From contig NZ_VFML01000001.1 in the NCBI RefSeq assembly GCF_006715045.1, forward strand, positions 1 through 64,000: DNA of 64,000 nt, in the 5' to 3' direction. Under the pieces are notes generated by a model. That model had not been told where the DNA came from, ran no database searches, and saw nothing but the letters and a program-made list of their open reading frames with translations. How positions within the stretch are numbered: position 1 is the first letter of the stretch; each line of letters opens with the position of its first letter. This stretch comes from Amycolatopsis cihanbeyliensis (GTDB lineage Bacteria; Actinomycetota; Actinomycetes; Mycobacteriales; Pseudonocardiaceae). Positions 54,806-64,000 of the stretch are shown here, piece after piece. The position numbers were made by a program, and so were the translations under genes.

Positions 54806-57800
54806 ATGACGAGTACCGAGAACAAGCTTCGCGACTACCTGAAGCTGGTCACCTCGGACCTCCGCCAGGCCCGCCAGCGGCTGCGGGAGGTCGAGGCGAG
54901 GGAGCAGGAGCCGATCGCCATCGTCGGCATGGCCTGCCGTTACGCGGGTGGGATCGGCTCCCCCGAGGACCTGTGGCGGGCGCTGGCCGAGGGCAGGGAC
55001 GTGGTCGGCGACCTGCCCGCCGACCGCGGCTGGGAGCTGGACTCGCTCTACCACCCCGATCCGGACCATCCCGGCACCACCTACGTCCGGGAAGGTGCCT
55101 TCCTGGAAGGGGCCGCCGGGTTCGACGCCGGGTTCTTCGGCGTCTCGCCCCGCGAGGCGCTGGCGATGGACCCGCAGCAACGGCTGATCCTCGAGGTGTG
55201 CTGGGAAGCGACCGAACGCGCCGGGATCGACCCGCGGACCCTGCGGGGCTCCGGCACCGGCACCTTCGTCGGCGCCATCCAGCTCAACTACGGCAGCGGG
55301 GCCGCCCTGCCCGAGGGGGTGGAGGGGCACCTGGCCACCGGCACCACGGCGAGCGTGATCTCCGGCCGGGTCGCCTACCTGCTCGGTCTGCGCGGACCCG
55401 CGGTGACCGTGGACACCGCCTGCTCCTCCTCGCTGGTCGCGCTGCACCTGGCCGCGCAGGCGCTGCGTTCGGGGGAGTGCTCCCTCGCGCTGGCGGGCGG
55501 GGTGACCGTGATGCCGGGCCCCGGGGTGCTGGTCGAGTTCGCCCGGCAACGTGCCATGTCGGCCGACGGGCGCTGCAAGGCGTTCTCCGCCGCCGCCGAC
55601 GGGGTCGGCTGGGGCGAGGGCGTCGGCGTGCTGCTGCTGGAACGGCTGTCCGACGCCGAACGCAACGGGCACCGGATCCTCGCCACGGTGCGGGGTTCGG
55701 CGGTGAACTCCGACGGCGCCAGCAGCGGTCTCACCGCACCCAGTGGTTCCGCCCAGCGGCGGGTGATTCGGGCCGCGCTGGACGGTGCCGGGCTGGCCCC
55801 GGCCCAGGTGGACGCCGTGGACGGGCACGGAACCGGCACCGAACTGGGCGACCCGATCGAGGCCGAGGCGCTGCTGGCCACCTACGGCCGGGACCGCGAC
55901 CGTCCACTGTGGTTGGGCTCGGTGAAGTCGAACCTCGGCCATACTCAGGCCGCGGCGGGCGTGGCCGGGGTGATCAAGATGGTGCAGGCGATGCGGCACG
56001 GGACGCTGCCGCGCACCCTGCACGTGGACACGCCGTCCTCCCATGTGGACTGGACCGCGGGCCCGGTGTCCCTGCTGACCGAGCCGGTGGAGTGGCCGGA
56101 GTCCGGGCACCCGCGCCGGGCCGCGGTGTCCTCCTTCGGGATCAGCGGCACCAACGCGCACGTGGTCCTCGAGCAGGCACCCGCCGCACGACCCGCCGAA
56201 CCCGGCACCGCCCCGGAGCTGGTGCCGTGGGTCGTGTCCGGCCGTTCGGCGGCGGCGCTGCGCGCCCAGCGGGACGCCCTGCTGCGTACCGCCGCCAGGG
56301 AGCGCCAGGTGGACCTCGGGTTCTCGCTGGCCACCGCGCGCTCCACCTTCGAGCACCGGGCCGTGCTGCTGGCCGGGGACGGCGAACCGGTGGAGATCGC
56401 GCGCGGCGTGGCGGGCGAGGGCAGGGTCGCGTTCGTGTTCTCCGGCCAGGGCAGCCAGCGGCCGGGGATGGGCCGGGAACTGTATGCGCGCTTCCCCGCG
56501 TTCGCCGAGGCTTTCGACGCGGTGCTGGCGGAGCTGGGTGAGCCGGTGCGGGCGGAGCTGTCCGACCCGGACGCCGCGCCGCACCGGACCGGGTGGGCCC
56601 AGCCCGCGCTGTTCGCACTGGAGGTGGCGCTGTTCCGGCTCGCGGAGTCCTGGGGCCTGCGGCCGGACTACCTGATCGGGCACTCGGTGGGGGAGATCGC
56701 CGCCGCGCACGTGGCGGGCGTGCTGTCCCTCGCGGACGCCTGCACGGTGGTGCGGGAGCGGGCCCGGCTGATGCAGGAGCTGCCGGCAGGCGGGGCGATG
56801 GTGGCGGTCGGGGCCGCCGAGCACGAGGTGACCCCCCTGCTGGCGGAGCATGCCGGCCGGGCATCCCTGGCCGCGGTGAACGCCGCGGACGGGGTGGTGC
56901 TGTCCGGGGACCACGAGGCCGTGGCGGAGGTCGCGGCCGTGCTGGCCGGCCGGGGCCACCGGACCACCCGGCTGACCGTGAGCCATGCCTTCCACTCACC
57001 CCTGATGGAACCGATGCTGGCGGAGTTCGGGCGGGCCCTCGCGGGACTGGACGCCGGGCGGCCGGGCATTCCCGTGCTGTCCACGGTGACCGGCGGCCCG
57101 GCCGGGGACGACTGGGGCACCCCGGAGTACTGGGTGCGCCAGGCGCGCGAGCCGGTGCGGTTCGCCGACGCGGTCGGCTCGCTCGCCGCGGCCGGGGTGC
57201 ACGCGATCGTGGAGCTGGGGCCGGACGGATCGCTGTGCGCGGCGGCCCAGCGGGGATCCGCGGGCGAGACCGTGGCGGTGCCGGTGCTGCGCAGGGACCT
57301 GCCCGAGGAGGAGGCGCTGCTGCGCGCGCTCGCCGCGCTGCACGTCACCGGGGTGGCCGTGGACTGGCCCGCGTTCTTCACCGGCACCGGGGCCACCCTG
57401 GTCGACCTGCCCACCTATCCCTTCCAGCACGAGCGTTTCTGGCTGCCCGGAGGTCCGGTGACGGCCGGCGCCACCGGCCTCGGCCTGGACACCCCGGAGC
57501 ACCCGCTGCTCGGGGCGCGGGTCACCATCGCCGACTCCACCGGCGTGCTGCTCACCGGTCGCCTGTCCACCGCAACCCACCCCTGGCTGGCCGACCACGC
57601 CATCGGCGACCGGATCCTGCTGCCCGCGACCGCCTTCCTCGAGCTCGCGATCCGGGCGGGTGACGAGGTCGGCTGCGAGTGGGTCGAGGAACTGACCCTC
57701 GCCGCACCCCTCGTGCTGCCGGAGCACACCGCGGTCCAGGTGCAGGTGTCGGTGGGCGCGGGCGAGCCGGGCGACCGCAGGGAGATCGCCGTGCACTCCC

Positions 57801-60800
57801 GGCCCGAGGGCGAGCCGGACGCGCGGTGGACTCGGCACGCCACCGGCGTACTGGCCGCCGCCGCGCCGGGCGTGCCCGCGGGCACCGGGCTCACGCACTG
57901 GCCACCGGAGGGCGCCGAGCCCGTCGACCTGTCCGGGTTCTACGCGTCGCTCGCCGGGCACGGGTTCGGCTACGGGCCCGCGTTCCAGGGCGTCCACGCG
58001 GTATGGCGGCGGGGTGAGGAAGTGTTCGCCGAGGTCGGCCTGCCCGGGGACGCCGAGGGCACCGCGACCGGCGCGACCGCGTTCGGCCTGCACCCCGCAC
58101 TGCTGGACGCGGCCGTGCAGGCGCCCGCGGCGGCCGATCGGGGCGCCGTGGGCGGCCTGCCGTTCTCCTGGCGCGGGGTGTCCCTGCACGCCTGCGGTGC
58201 CACCCGGCTGCGGGTACGGGTCACCCGCACCGGCCCGGAAACCCTCTCGGTGCTGGCCGCCGACCCCGACGGCGCCCCGGTCGTCACCATCGACGGGCTG
58301 GTGCTGCGCGCCCTGCCCGAACCGCGATCGCCAGGGGCGGACCTCCGCGACGCCCTGTTCGCCCTCGAATGGACCCTGGCCCGGCCAGGGCCCGCACCGG
58401 AAGGCCCGGTCACCGTGGCCGGGCCGGACCCGCTCGGTCTCGCCGATGCCCTGCGCGACGCGGACGTCCGGGTGGACACCGCGGCCGAACCGGCAGCCGC
58501 GGACGGTCCGGTGCTGGTGGGCCTCGCCGCCCAGGGCACAGGGGACCCCGCCGCGGCCCACGAATCGGCCACGGCCGCCCTGGACCTGGTGCAGCGGTGG
58601 CTGGCTGCGGACCCGCCGCGGGAGTCCCGGCTCACCGTCGTCACCCGGGGCGCGACGGCGGGCACCGACCTCGGCGCCGCCGCGGCCTGGGGGCTGCTGC
58701 GGACCGCTCAGGTCGAGCACCCGGACCGGTTCACGCTCGTCGACCTCGAGGACCAGCCGGGCCCGGAACTGGCCGGGGCACTTGCCTGCGCGGAACCCCA
58801 GCTGCTGATCCGGGCGGGCCAGGTGCTGGCCGCCCGGCTGCACCGGGCGACCGGCACCGCCGAACAGTCCACATGGGACACTCGGGGCACGGTGCTGATC
58901 ACCGGCGGCACCGGCGGACTCGGCCGCGAACTGGCCCGCCATCTCGCCGCCGAACACGGCGTCCGGCACCTGCTGCTGGCCGGCCGCCGCGGCGCCGCGG
59001 CGGAGGGGGTGGCGGAGCTGGTCACCGAACTCGCCGAGCTGGGCGCCCTGGCCCGGGTGGCGGCCTGTGACGTGGCCGATCCGGCGGCGGTGACGGAGCT
59101 CATCGCGGGTGTTTCCCCCGAGCATCCGCTGACCGCGGTGGTGCATGCCGCCGGGGTGCTGGACGACGGCGTCGTCGAATCGCTGACCCCGCAACGGCTG
59201 GCCACCACCCTGCGGGCCAAGGCGGACGCCGCCTGGCACCTGCACGAGGCCACCCGCGGCCTCGCCCTCGACGCCTTCGTGCTGTTCTCCTCGGTCGCCG
59301 GCACCTTTGGCGGCGCGGGGCAGGGCAACTACGCGGCCGCGAACGCCTTCCTCGACGGCCTCGCGCGGCGGCGCCGCGCGCAGGGGCTGCCAGGGACCAG
59401 CCTGGCCTGGGGTGCCTGGGCGGCCGAGACCGGGATGACCGCGGGCCGGGCGGAGCCCGACCGGACCAGGGCCGCCCGCTCCGGGCTGCCACCGCTCACG
59501 GTCGAGCAGGGGTTGGCGCTGTTCGACGCGGCGCTGGCCGACGGCGGGCCCGCCCTGTTGCCGGTCCGGTTCGACCTGCCGGCCATGCGCGCCCGCGGCA
59601 CGGTGCCGCACCTGCTGCGCGACCTGATCCGTGTCCCGGCCCGGCAGGCGGCGAGCGGCCCCACCGGGGCGGGGGAGGACCTGGCGAGCAGGCTCGGCGG
59701 CCTGCCGGAAGCGGAACGTGCCGGGGTGGTGCTCGAACTGACCCGCGGCGCGGTCGCCGCCGTGCTCGGGTATCCGGGTGCGGCGGCGGTCGACCCGGGG
59801 CGGAACTTCCAGGAACTGGGGATCGACTCGCTGACCGCGGTCGAGCTGCGTAACCGGCTGGGCACCGAGACCGGGCTGCGGCTGCCCGCCACCCTCGTCT
59901 TCGACCACCCCACGGCCTCCGCGCTGGCCCACTGGCTGCTGGCCGAGCTGACCGGCGCCGGTCGGGTCACCGCCGTCCCGCGGCCGGCGCGGGAGTCCGG
60001 GGAACCGATCGCCATCGTCGGGATGGCCTGCCGCTATCCCGGTGGGGTGCGCGGCCCGGAGGACCTGTGGCGGCTGGTCAGCGCGGGCACGGACGCGATC
60101 ACCGCGTTCCCGGACAACCGGGGCTGGGACCTGGATCGGCTCTACCACCCGGATCCGGCGCACCCGGGCACCTCCTACACCCGGCACGGCGGCTTCCTGC
60201 ACGACGCGGGGGAGTTCGACGCCGAGGTGTTCCGGATGAGCCCGCGGGAGGCACTGGCCACCGACGCCCAGCAGCGGCTGCTGCTGGAGGCATCCTGGGA
60301 GGCGCTGGAGCGGGCCGGGATCGATCCGACCTCGCTGGCGGGCAGCCCTTCGGGCCTGTTCACCGGCGTGATGTACAACGACTACGTCAACCTGCTGCCC
60401 GCCGCGGAGTACGAGGGCCTGCGCGGCAACGGCAGCGCCCCCAGCGTGGCCTCCGGCCGGGTGGCCTACGCCTTCGGGCTGCAGGGACCCACGCTCACCG
60501 TGGACACCGCCTGCTCCTCCTCGCTGGTGGCGCTGCACCTGGCGGGCCAGGCGCTGCGTTCGGGGGAGTGCACGCTCGCGCTGGCCGGTGGCGTGACCGT
60601 GATGTCCACACCCGGCGTGTTCGTCGAGTTCTCCCGCCAGCGCGGGATGGCCCCCGACGGGCGGAGCAAGTCCTATGCGGACACCGCGGACGGGGTGGCG
60701 TGGTCCGAGGGCGTCGGGATGCTGGTGCTGGAGCGGCTGTCCGACGCGCGGCGCAACGGGCACCCGGTGCTGGCCGTGCTCCGCGGCAGCGCGGTGAACT

Positions 60801-63800
60801 CCGACGGTGCCTCCAACGGGCTGACCGCGCCGAACGGGCCAGCGCAGCAGCGCGTGATCCACACCGCGCTCGCGTCCGCCGGACTGTCCACATCAGATGT
60901 CGATGCGGTGGAGGGGCACGGAACCGGGACCACCCTCGGGGATCCGATCGAGGCGCAGGCGTTGCTGGCCACCTACGGGCAGGACCGCGAGACCCCGCTG
61001 CTGCTGGGTTCGATCAAGTCCAACCTCGGGCACACCCAGGCCGCGGCCGGGGTGGCCGGGGTGATCAAGATGGTGCAGGCGATGCGGCACGGGACGCTGC
61101 CCCGCACCCTGCACGTGGACGCGCCGTCGTCCCATGTGGACTGGTCCGCCGGGGCCGTGGACCTGCTCACCGAGGAGCGGGCCTGGCCCGAGCGGGACCG
61201 GCCGCGCCGCGCCGGGGTCTCCTCCTTCGGCGTGAGCGGCACGAACGCGCACGTGATCGTGGAGCAGGCGCCGCCGGAACCCGAACCGGAGCGGCGCCCG
61301 CGATCCTGGTCCGGTGCCGTGCCCTGGCTCGTCTCCGGCCGCACCGCGACGGCGCTGCGCAGGCAGGCGGGGGCACTGGCCGAGGTCGCGGGCGAGCACG
61401 AGCCGGCCGACCTGGGTCTTTCCCTGGCCACCACCCGAGCCGCGCTGGAACATCGCGCGATCGTGGTGGGCTCCGACCGCGCGGAACTCCTCGCCGGGCT
61501 GCGGGCGGTGGCCGAGGGGCGCCCCACGGCGGCCGCGCTCGTGGGTGAGGCCGCCGAAGCCGGCCGGGGCGTGGTGTTCGCCTTCCCCGGCCAGGGCTCC
61601 TACTGGCCCGGTATGGGCGCGGAACTGCTGGAGACCTCCCCCGTGTTCGCCGAGTCGGTGGCCCGCTGTGCCGAGGCGCTCGAACCCTGGGTGGACTGGT
61701 CACTGGCCGAGGTGCTGCGCGGCGCGGAGACCGCGCCCCCGCTCGACCGGCTCGATGTGGCGCAGCCCGCGCTGTGGGCGATGGCGGTGTCACTGGCGGA
61801 GGTCTGGCGGGCACATGGGGTGCGACCCGCCGCCGTGCTCGGGCACTCGCAGGGCGAGATCGCCGCCGCCTGCGTGGCCGGTGCACTGTCCCTCGAGGAC
61901 GGTGCCGCGGTGGTCGCGCTCCGCAGCCGGGCCATCGCCGAGGACCTGCAGGGGCACGGCGGCATGCTGTCGGTGCCGCTGGCCGAGGAGGCGGCGCTGG
62001 ACCGGCTGCGGCGCTGGGAGCCACGGCTGTCCCTGGCCGCGGTGAACGGCCCGCGGTCCGTGGTGGTGTCCGGTGACTACACCGCGCTCGAGGAGTTCGC
62101 CGCGGCCTGTGCGGCCGAGGACATCCCGGCCAAGCCGGTCACCGGTGACTTCCCTGCGCACTCGGCGCGGTTCGAGCGGGTGCGCGAGCGGATGCGCACC
62201 GGGCTGGCCGGCATCCGGCCGGCGACGGGTGCGGTGCCGCTGCTGTCCACGGTCACCGGCGACTGGCTGGACCCCGCGGGGATGGACGCGGAGTACTGGT
62301 ACGCCAACATGCGCGAGACCGTCCGGTTCGACGACGCCGTCCGCGCGCTGCTCGGCCACGGCCGGCCCCTGTTCGTCGAGGTCGGCCCGCACCCGGTACT
62401 GACCGCGGGGATCGCCGAGACCATCGACGCGACCGGCGCGGAGGCCGGCACGGTACCCACCCTACGGCGCGGTGACGGCGGGCGCGCCCGGCTGCTGCGC
62501 TCGCTCGCCGAGGCCCAGCAGGGCGGCGCCCCGGTGGACTGGGCCGCCTGTTTCGACGGCACCGGGGCCCGCCGGGTGGACCTGCCCACCTACGCCTTCG
62601 ACCGCACGCGCTACTGGCCGCACCCCGTGCCGGACGCGGGAGACCCGGCGGCCGCCGGTCTCACCCCCACGCGGCATCCCCTGCTGGGCGGGGCGATGCG
62701 CCTGGCCGACCGCGGTGGGGAACTGGTGCTCACCGGCCGGGTCTCGCTGGCCACCCACCCCTGGCTCGCCGACCACACCGTGTTCGGCTCGGCGCTGTTC
62801 CCCGGGGCCGGGTTCGTCGAACTCGCCGTGCGCGCGGGCGACGAGGTCGGCTGCGACCGGGTGGCCGAGCTGGCACTGGCCGAACCGATGGTGCTGCCCG
62901 CTCGGGACGCCCTGCGGCTCCAGGTCGTGGTGGGCGAGCCCGGCGAGTGGGGGCAGCGCGGCCTCGCGGTGTACTCCCGCCCGGAGGGCGCCGAGGACCT
63001 GCCGTGGACGCGGCACGCCACCGGGCTGCTCGCCGCGGGCGATCCGGCCGGGGACGCCGGTGGCCCCCCACCCTTCGACGCCACCGCATGGCCGCCCCCG
63101 GGAGCCGAGCCCGTCCCGATCTCCGGCTGCTATGCCGGGTTCGCCGAGTGGGGCTTCGACTACGGCCCCGCGTTGCAGGGCCTGCGCGCGGTGTGGCGGC
63201 GGGGCACCGAGGTGTTCGCCGAGGTCGCGCTCCCGGCCGGGGAGCCCGGCGCGTTCGGCCTGCACCCGGCCCTGCTCGACGCCGCCCTGCACGCCGCCAT
63301 GACCGGCGAGGCCGGACCCACCGGCCTGCCCTTCTCCTGGGAGGACGTGCGGCTGCACGCCTCCGGCGCGAGCGGACTGCGGGTGCGGCTGGCCCCGTCC
63401 GGCGCCGGTGCCCTCTCCCTCAGCGCGGCCGACCCGGCGGGCGAACCGGTCGCCTCGGTATCCGCCCTGCGGGTCCGGGCCGTGCGCGCCGACCAGGTGA
63501 CCGGCCCGGCAACGGACTCGCTGTTCGGTCTCGAATGGGCACCGGTACAACTGTCCATAATGGACCATTCGGTGAGTGTGCTCGAGCCGGACGAGCTCGG
63601 CCTCGCCGCGCGGTTCGACCGGACGGTGCCGCCCGACCTCGCGGCGGAACGGCAGGTGGTGCTGGTGCCCGTGGCCGGTGCGGGTGGCCGGGACACGATC
63701 GGCTCGGCGCACGAGTGCACCGCGCGGGCGCTGGCGCTGATCCAGGACCGGCTGTCCCTGACCGAGGGTGCCCGGCTGGTCTTCCTCACCCGGGGCGCGC

Positions 63801-64000
63801 TGAGCGGGCAGGATCCCGCGGCGGCCGCCGTATGGGGCCTGGTGCGGACGGCGCAGGCCGAGCGGCCCGGCTGCTTCGGGCTGGTCGACCTTGACCCGGA
63901 GGGCGGTGCGCCGCCGCCGGAGATCCTCGATCCGGCCGAGCCGCAGCTCATCGTCCGGGGCGGGCGGGTGCTGGCCGCCCGGCTCGCCAGGGTCACCGGG
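54806..64000 (+). CDS. Type I modular PKS, one full module and most of a second; 3'-truncated by window
   Basis: 3065 codons are visible. It starts with a docking coil ([27 protein letters not shown]) that suits the tail of the PKS gene 38 bases upstream, so the two probably interact. Module 1 (M8): KS Cys206; AT Ser627 in [14 protein letters not shown] with HAFH from 727 (malonyl); DH His931 and Asp1101, Gly of HxxxGxxxxP replaced by Asp935; KR LDD, Tyr1509 (B-type); ACP Ser1675. Module 2 (M9): KS Cys1903; AT Ser2348 in [14 protein letters not shown] but FPAH (2449-2452) at the specificity site; DH His2657 in [10 protein letters not shown] and Asp2825; then the structural half of a KR, where the window ends. 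Whether an ER, further modules or a thioesterase follow is unknown. Confidence 0.95.
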   Translation, partial: MTSTENKLRDYLKLVTSDLRQARQRLREVEAREQEPIAIVGMACRYAGGIGSPEDLWRALAEGRDVVGDLPADRGWELDSLYHPDPDHPGTTYVREGAFLEGAAGFDAGFFGVSPREALAMDPQQRLILEVCWEATERAGIDPRTLRGSGTGTFVGAIQLNYGSGAALPEGVEGHLATGTTASVISGRVAYLLGLRGPAVTVDTACSSSLVALHLAAQALRSGECSLALAGGVTVMPGPGVLVEFARQRAMSADGRCKAFSAAADGVGWGEGVGVLLLERLSDAERNGHRILATVRGSAVNSDGASSGLTAPSGSAQRRVIRAALDGAGLAPAQVDAVDGHGTGTELGDPIEAEALLATYGRDRDRPLWLGSVKSNLGHTQAAAGVAGVIKMVQAMRHGTLPRTLHVDTPSSHVDWTAGPVSLLTEPVEWPESGHPRRAAVSSFGISGTNAHVVLEQAPAARPAEPGTAPELVPWVVSGRSAAALRAQRDALLRTAARERQVDLGFSLATARSTFEHRAVLLAGDGEPVEIARGVAGEGRVAFVFSGQGSQRPGMGRELYARFPAFAEAFDAVLAELGEPVRAELSDPDAAPHRTGWAQPALFALEVALFRLAESWGLRPDYLIGHSVGEIAAAHVAGVLSLADACTVVRERARLMQELPAGGAMVAVGAAEHEVTPLLAEHAGRASLAAVNAADGVVLSGDHEAVAEVAAVLAGRGHRTTRLTVSHAFHSPLMEPMLAEFGRALAGLDAGRPGIPVLSTVTGGPAGDDWGTPEYWVRQAREPVRFADAVGSLAAAGVHAIVELGPDGSLCAAAQRGSAGETVAVPVLRRDLPEEEALLRALAALHVTGVAVDWPAFFTGTGATLVDLPTYPFQHERFWLPGGPVTAGATGLGLDTPEHPLLGARVTIADSTGVLLTGRLSTATHPWLADHAIGDRILLPATAFLELAIRAGDEVGCEWVEELTLAAPLVLPEHTAVQVQVSVGAGEPGDRREIAVHSRPEGEPDARWTRHATGVLAAAAPGVPAGTGLTHWPPEGAEPVDLSGFYASLAGHGFGYGPAFQGVHAVWRRGEEVFAEVGLPGDAEGTATGATAFGLHPALLDAAVQAPAAADRGAVGGLPFSWRGVSLHACGATRLRVRVTRTGPETLSVLAADPDGAPVVTIDGLVLRALPEPRSPGADLRDALFALEWTLARPGPAPEGPVTVAGPDPLGLADALRDADVRVDTAAEPAAADGPVLVGLAAQGTGDPAAAHESATAALDLVQRWLAADPPRESRLTVVTRGATAGTDLGAAAAWGLLRTAQVEHPDRFTLVDLEDQPGPELAGALACAEPQLLIRAGQVLAARLHRATGTAEQSTWDTRGTVLITGGTGGLGRELARHLAAEHGVRHLLLAGRRGAAAEGVAELVTELAELGALARVAACDVADPAAVTELIAGVSPEHPLTAVVHAAGVLDDGVVESLTPQRLATTLRAKADAAWHLHEATRGLALDAFVLFSSVAGTFGGAGQGNYAAANAFLDGLARRRRAQGLPGTSLAWGAWAAETGMTAGRAEPDRTRAARSGLPPLTVEQGLALFDAALADGGPALLPVRFDLPAMRARGTVPHLLRDLIRVPARQAASGPTGAGEDLASRLGGLPEAERAGVVLELTRGAVAAVLGYPGAAAVDPGRNFQELGIDSLTAVELRNRLGTETGLRLPATLVFDHPTASALAHWLLAELTGAGRVTAVPRPARESGEPIAIVGMACRYPGGVRGPEDLWRLVSAGTDAITAFPDNRGWDLDRLYHPDPAHPGTSYTRHGGFLHDAGEFDAEVFRMSPREALATDAQQRLLLEASWEALERAGIDPTSLAGSPSGLFTGVMYNDYVNLLPAAEYEGLRGNGSAPSVASGRVAYAFGLQGPTLTVDTACSSSLVALHLAGQALRSGECTLALAGGVTVMSTPGVFVEFSRQRGMAPDGRSKSYADTADGVAWSEGVGMLVLERLSDARRNGHPVLAVLRGSAVNSDGASNGLTAPNGPAQQRVIHTALASAGLSTSDVDAVEGHGTGTTLGDPIEAQALLATYGQDRETPLLLGSIKSNLGHTQAAAGVAGVIKMVQAMRHGTLPRTLHVDAPSSHVDWSAGAVDLLTEERAWPERDRPRRAGVSSFGVSGTNAHVIVEQAPPEPEPERRPRSWSGAVPWLVSGRTATALRRQAGALAEVAGEHEPADLGLSLATTRAALEHRAIVVGSDRAELLAGLRAVAEGRPTAAALVGEAAEAGRGVVFAFPGQGSYWPGMGAELLETSPVFAESVARCAEALEPWVDWSLAEVLRGAETAPPLDRLDVAQPALWAMAVSLAEVWRAHGVRPAAVLGHSQGEIAAACVAGALSLEDGAAVVALRSRAIAEDLQGHGGMLSVPLAEEAALDRLRRWEPRLSLAAVNGPRSVVVSGDYTALEEFAAACAAEDIPAKPVTGDFPAHSARFERVRERMRTGLAGIRPATGAVPLLSTVTGDWLDPAGMDAEYWYANMRETVRFDDAVRALLGHGRPLFVEVGPHPVLTAGIAETIDATGAEAGTVPTLRRGDGGRARLLRSLAEAQQGGAPVDWAACFDGTGARRVDLPTYAFDRTRYWPHPVPDAGDPAAAGLTPTRHPLLGGAMRLADRGGELVLTGRVSLATHPWLADHTVFGSALFPGAGFVELAVRAGDEVGCDRVAELALAEPMVLPARDALRLQVVVGEPGEWGQRGLAVYSRPEGAEDLPWTRHATGLLAAGDPAGDAGGPPPFDATAWPPPGAEPVPISGCYAGFAEWGFDYGPALQGLRAVWRRGTEVFAEVALPAGEPGAFGLHPALLDAALHAAMTGEAGPTGLPFSWEDVRLHASGASGLRVRLAPSGAGALSLSAADPAGEPVASVSALRVRAVRADQVTGPATDSLFGLEWAPVQLSIMDHSVSVLEPDELGLAARFDRTVPPDLAAERQVVLVPVAGAGGRDTIGSAHECTARALALIQDRLSLTEGARLVFLTRGALSGQDPAAAAVWGLVRTAQAERPGCFGLVDLDPEGGAPPPEILDPAEPQLIVRGGRVLAARLARVTG

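Noticed and set aside
54768..64000. Thioesterase or reductase release domain
   Set aside because: No GxSxG-type TE follows any ACP in the window; the last PKS is cut off by the window end.

Overview
This 64-kb window is very GC-rich and codon-biased like an actinomycete. A Pseudonocardiales genus such as Amycolatopsis is my guess from the style of the sequence, not something I can prove. Almost all of it is one modular type I polyketide biosynthetic gene cluster for a glycosylated polyketide. No rRNA, tRNA, insertion sequence or CRISPR array was seen.

Layout. (1) 1-901 (minus): edge of a RecF/SMC-like ATPase, perhaps the cluster boundary. (2) 962-3557 (minus): a P450 / ferredoxin / P450 operon. 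(3) 3850-21749 (plus): two PKS genes with a 4-base overlap. The first begins with a loading ACP and carries two tandem acyltransferases; together they give three extension modules. (4) 21827-25464 (plus): a heterodimeric ABC exporter, followed by a repeat-rich terminator region. (5) 25723-27006 (minus): glycosyltransferase 1. (6) 27178-32667 (plus): GDP-mannose-4,6-dehydratase-family enzyme, glycosyltransferase 2, Tat-exported alpha/beta hydrolase, RmlA-type nucleotidylyltransferase, aldo-keto reductase. (7) 32692-35280 (minus): sugar aminotransferase and NDP-hexose 2,3-dehydratase. (8) 35466-64000 (plus): a four-module PKS and a further PKS that runs off the window in its second module.

How it fits together. 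If the genes act in map order, the chain is built by a loading ACP and nine modules: M1 methylmalonyl, KR; M2 malonyl-like, DH-KR; M3 methylmalonyl, DH-ER-KR; M4 and M5 malonyl, DH-KR; M6 methylmalonyl, A2-type KR; M7 malonyl, KR lacking its serine; M8 malonyl, DH-KR; M9 unusual AT, DH and beyond. No thioesterase lies in the window. The sugar genes suit an NDP-4-amino-2,4,6-trideoxyhexose; two GTs attach sugars, two P450s oxidise the scaffold and the ABC pair exports it. An N-terminal loading ACP plus this amino-sugar gene set resembles vicenistatin-type macrolactam clusters, but no beta-amino-acid starter genes are present, so that is only a hypothesis.

The most unusual features are a loading-type AT (the extender-binding Arg is Trp) placed after the first KS; matching 16-bp LuxR-type palindromes in the operon-control regions; a 306-bp perfect inverted repeat shared by the two GT genes; long identical, GT-rich blocks shared by PKS modules; and a P450 without the I-helix acid/alcohol pair.
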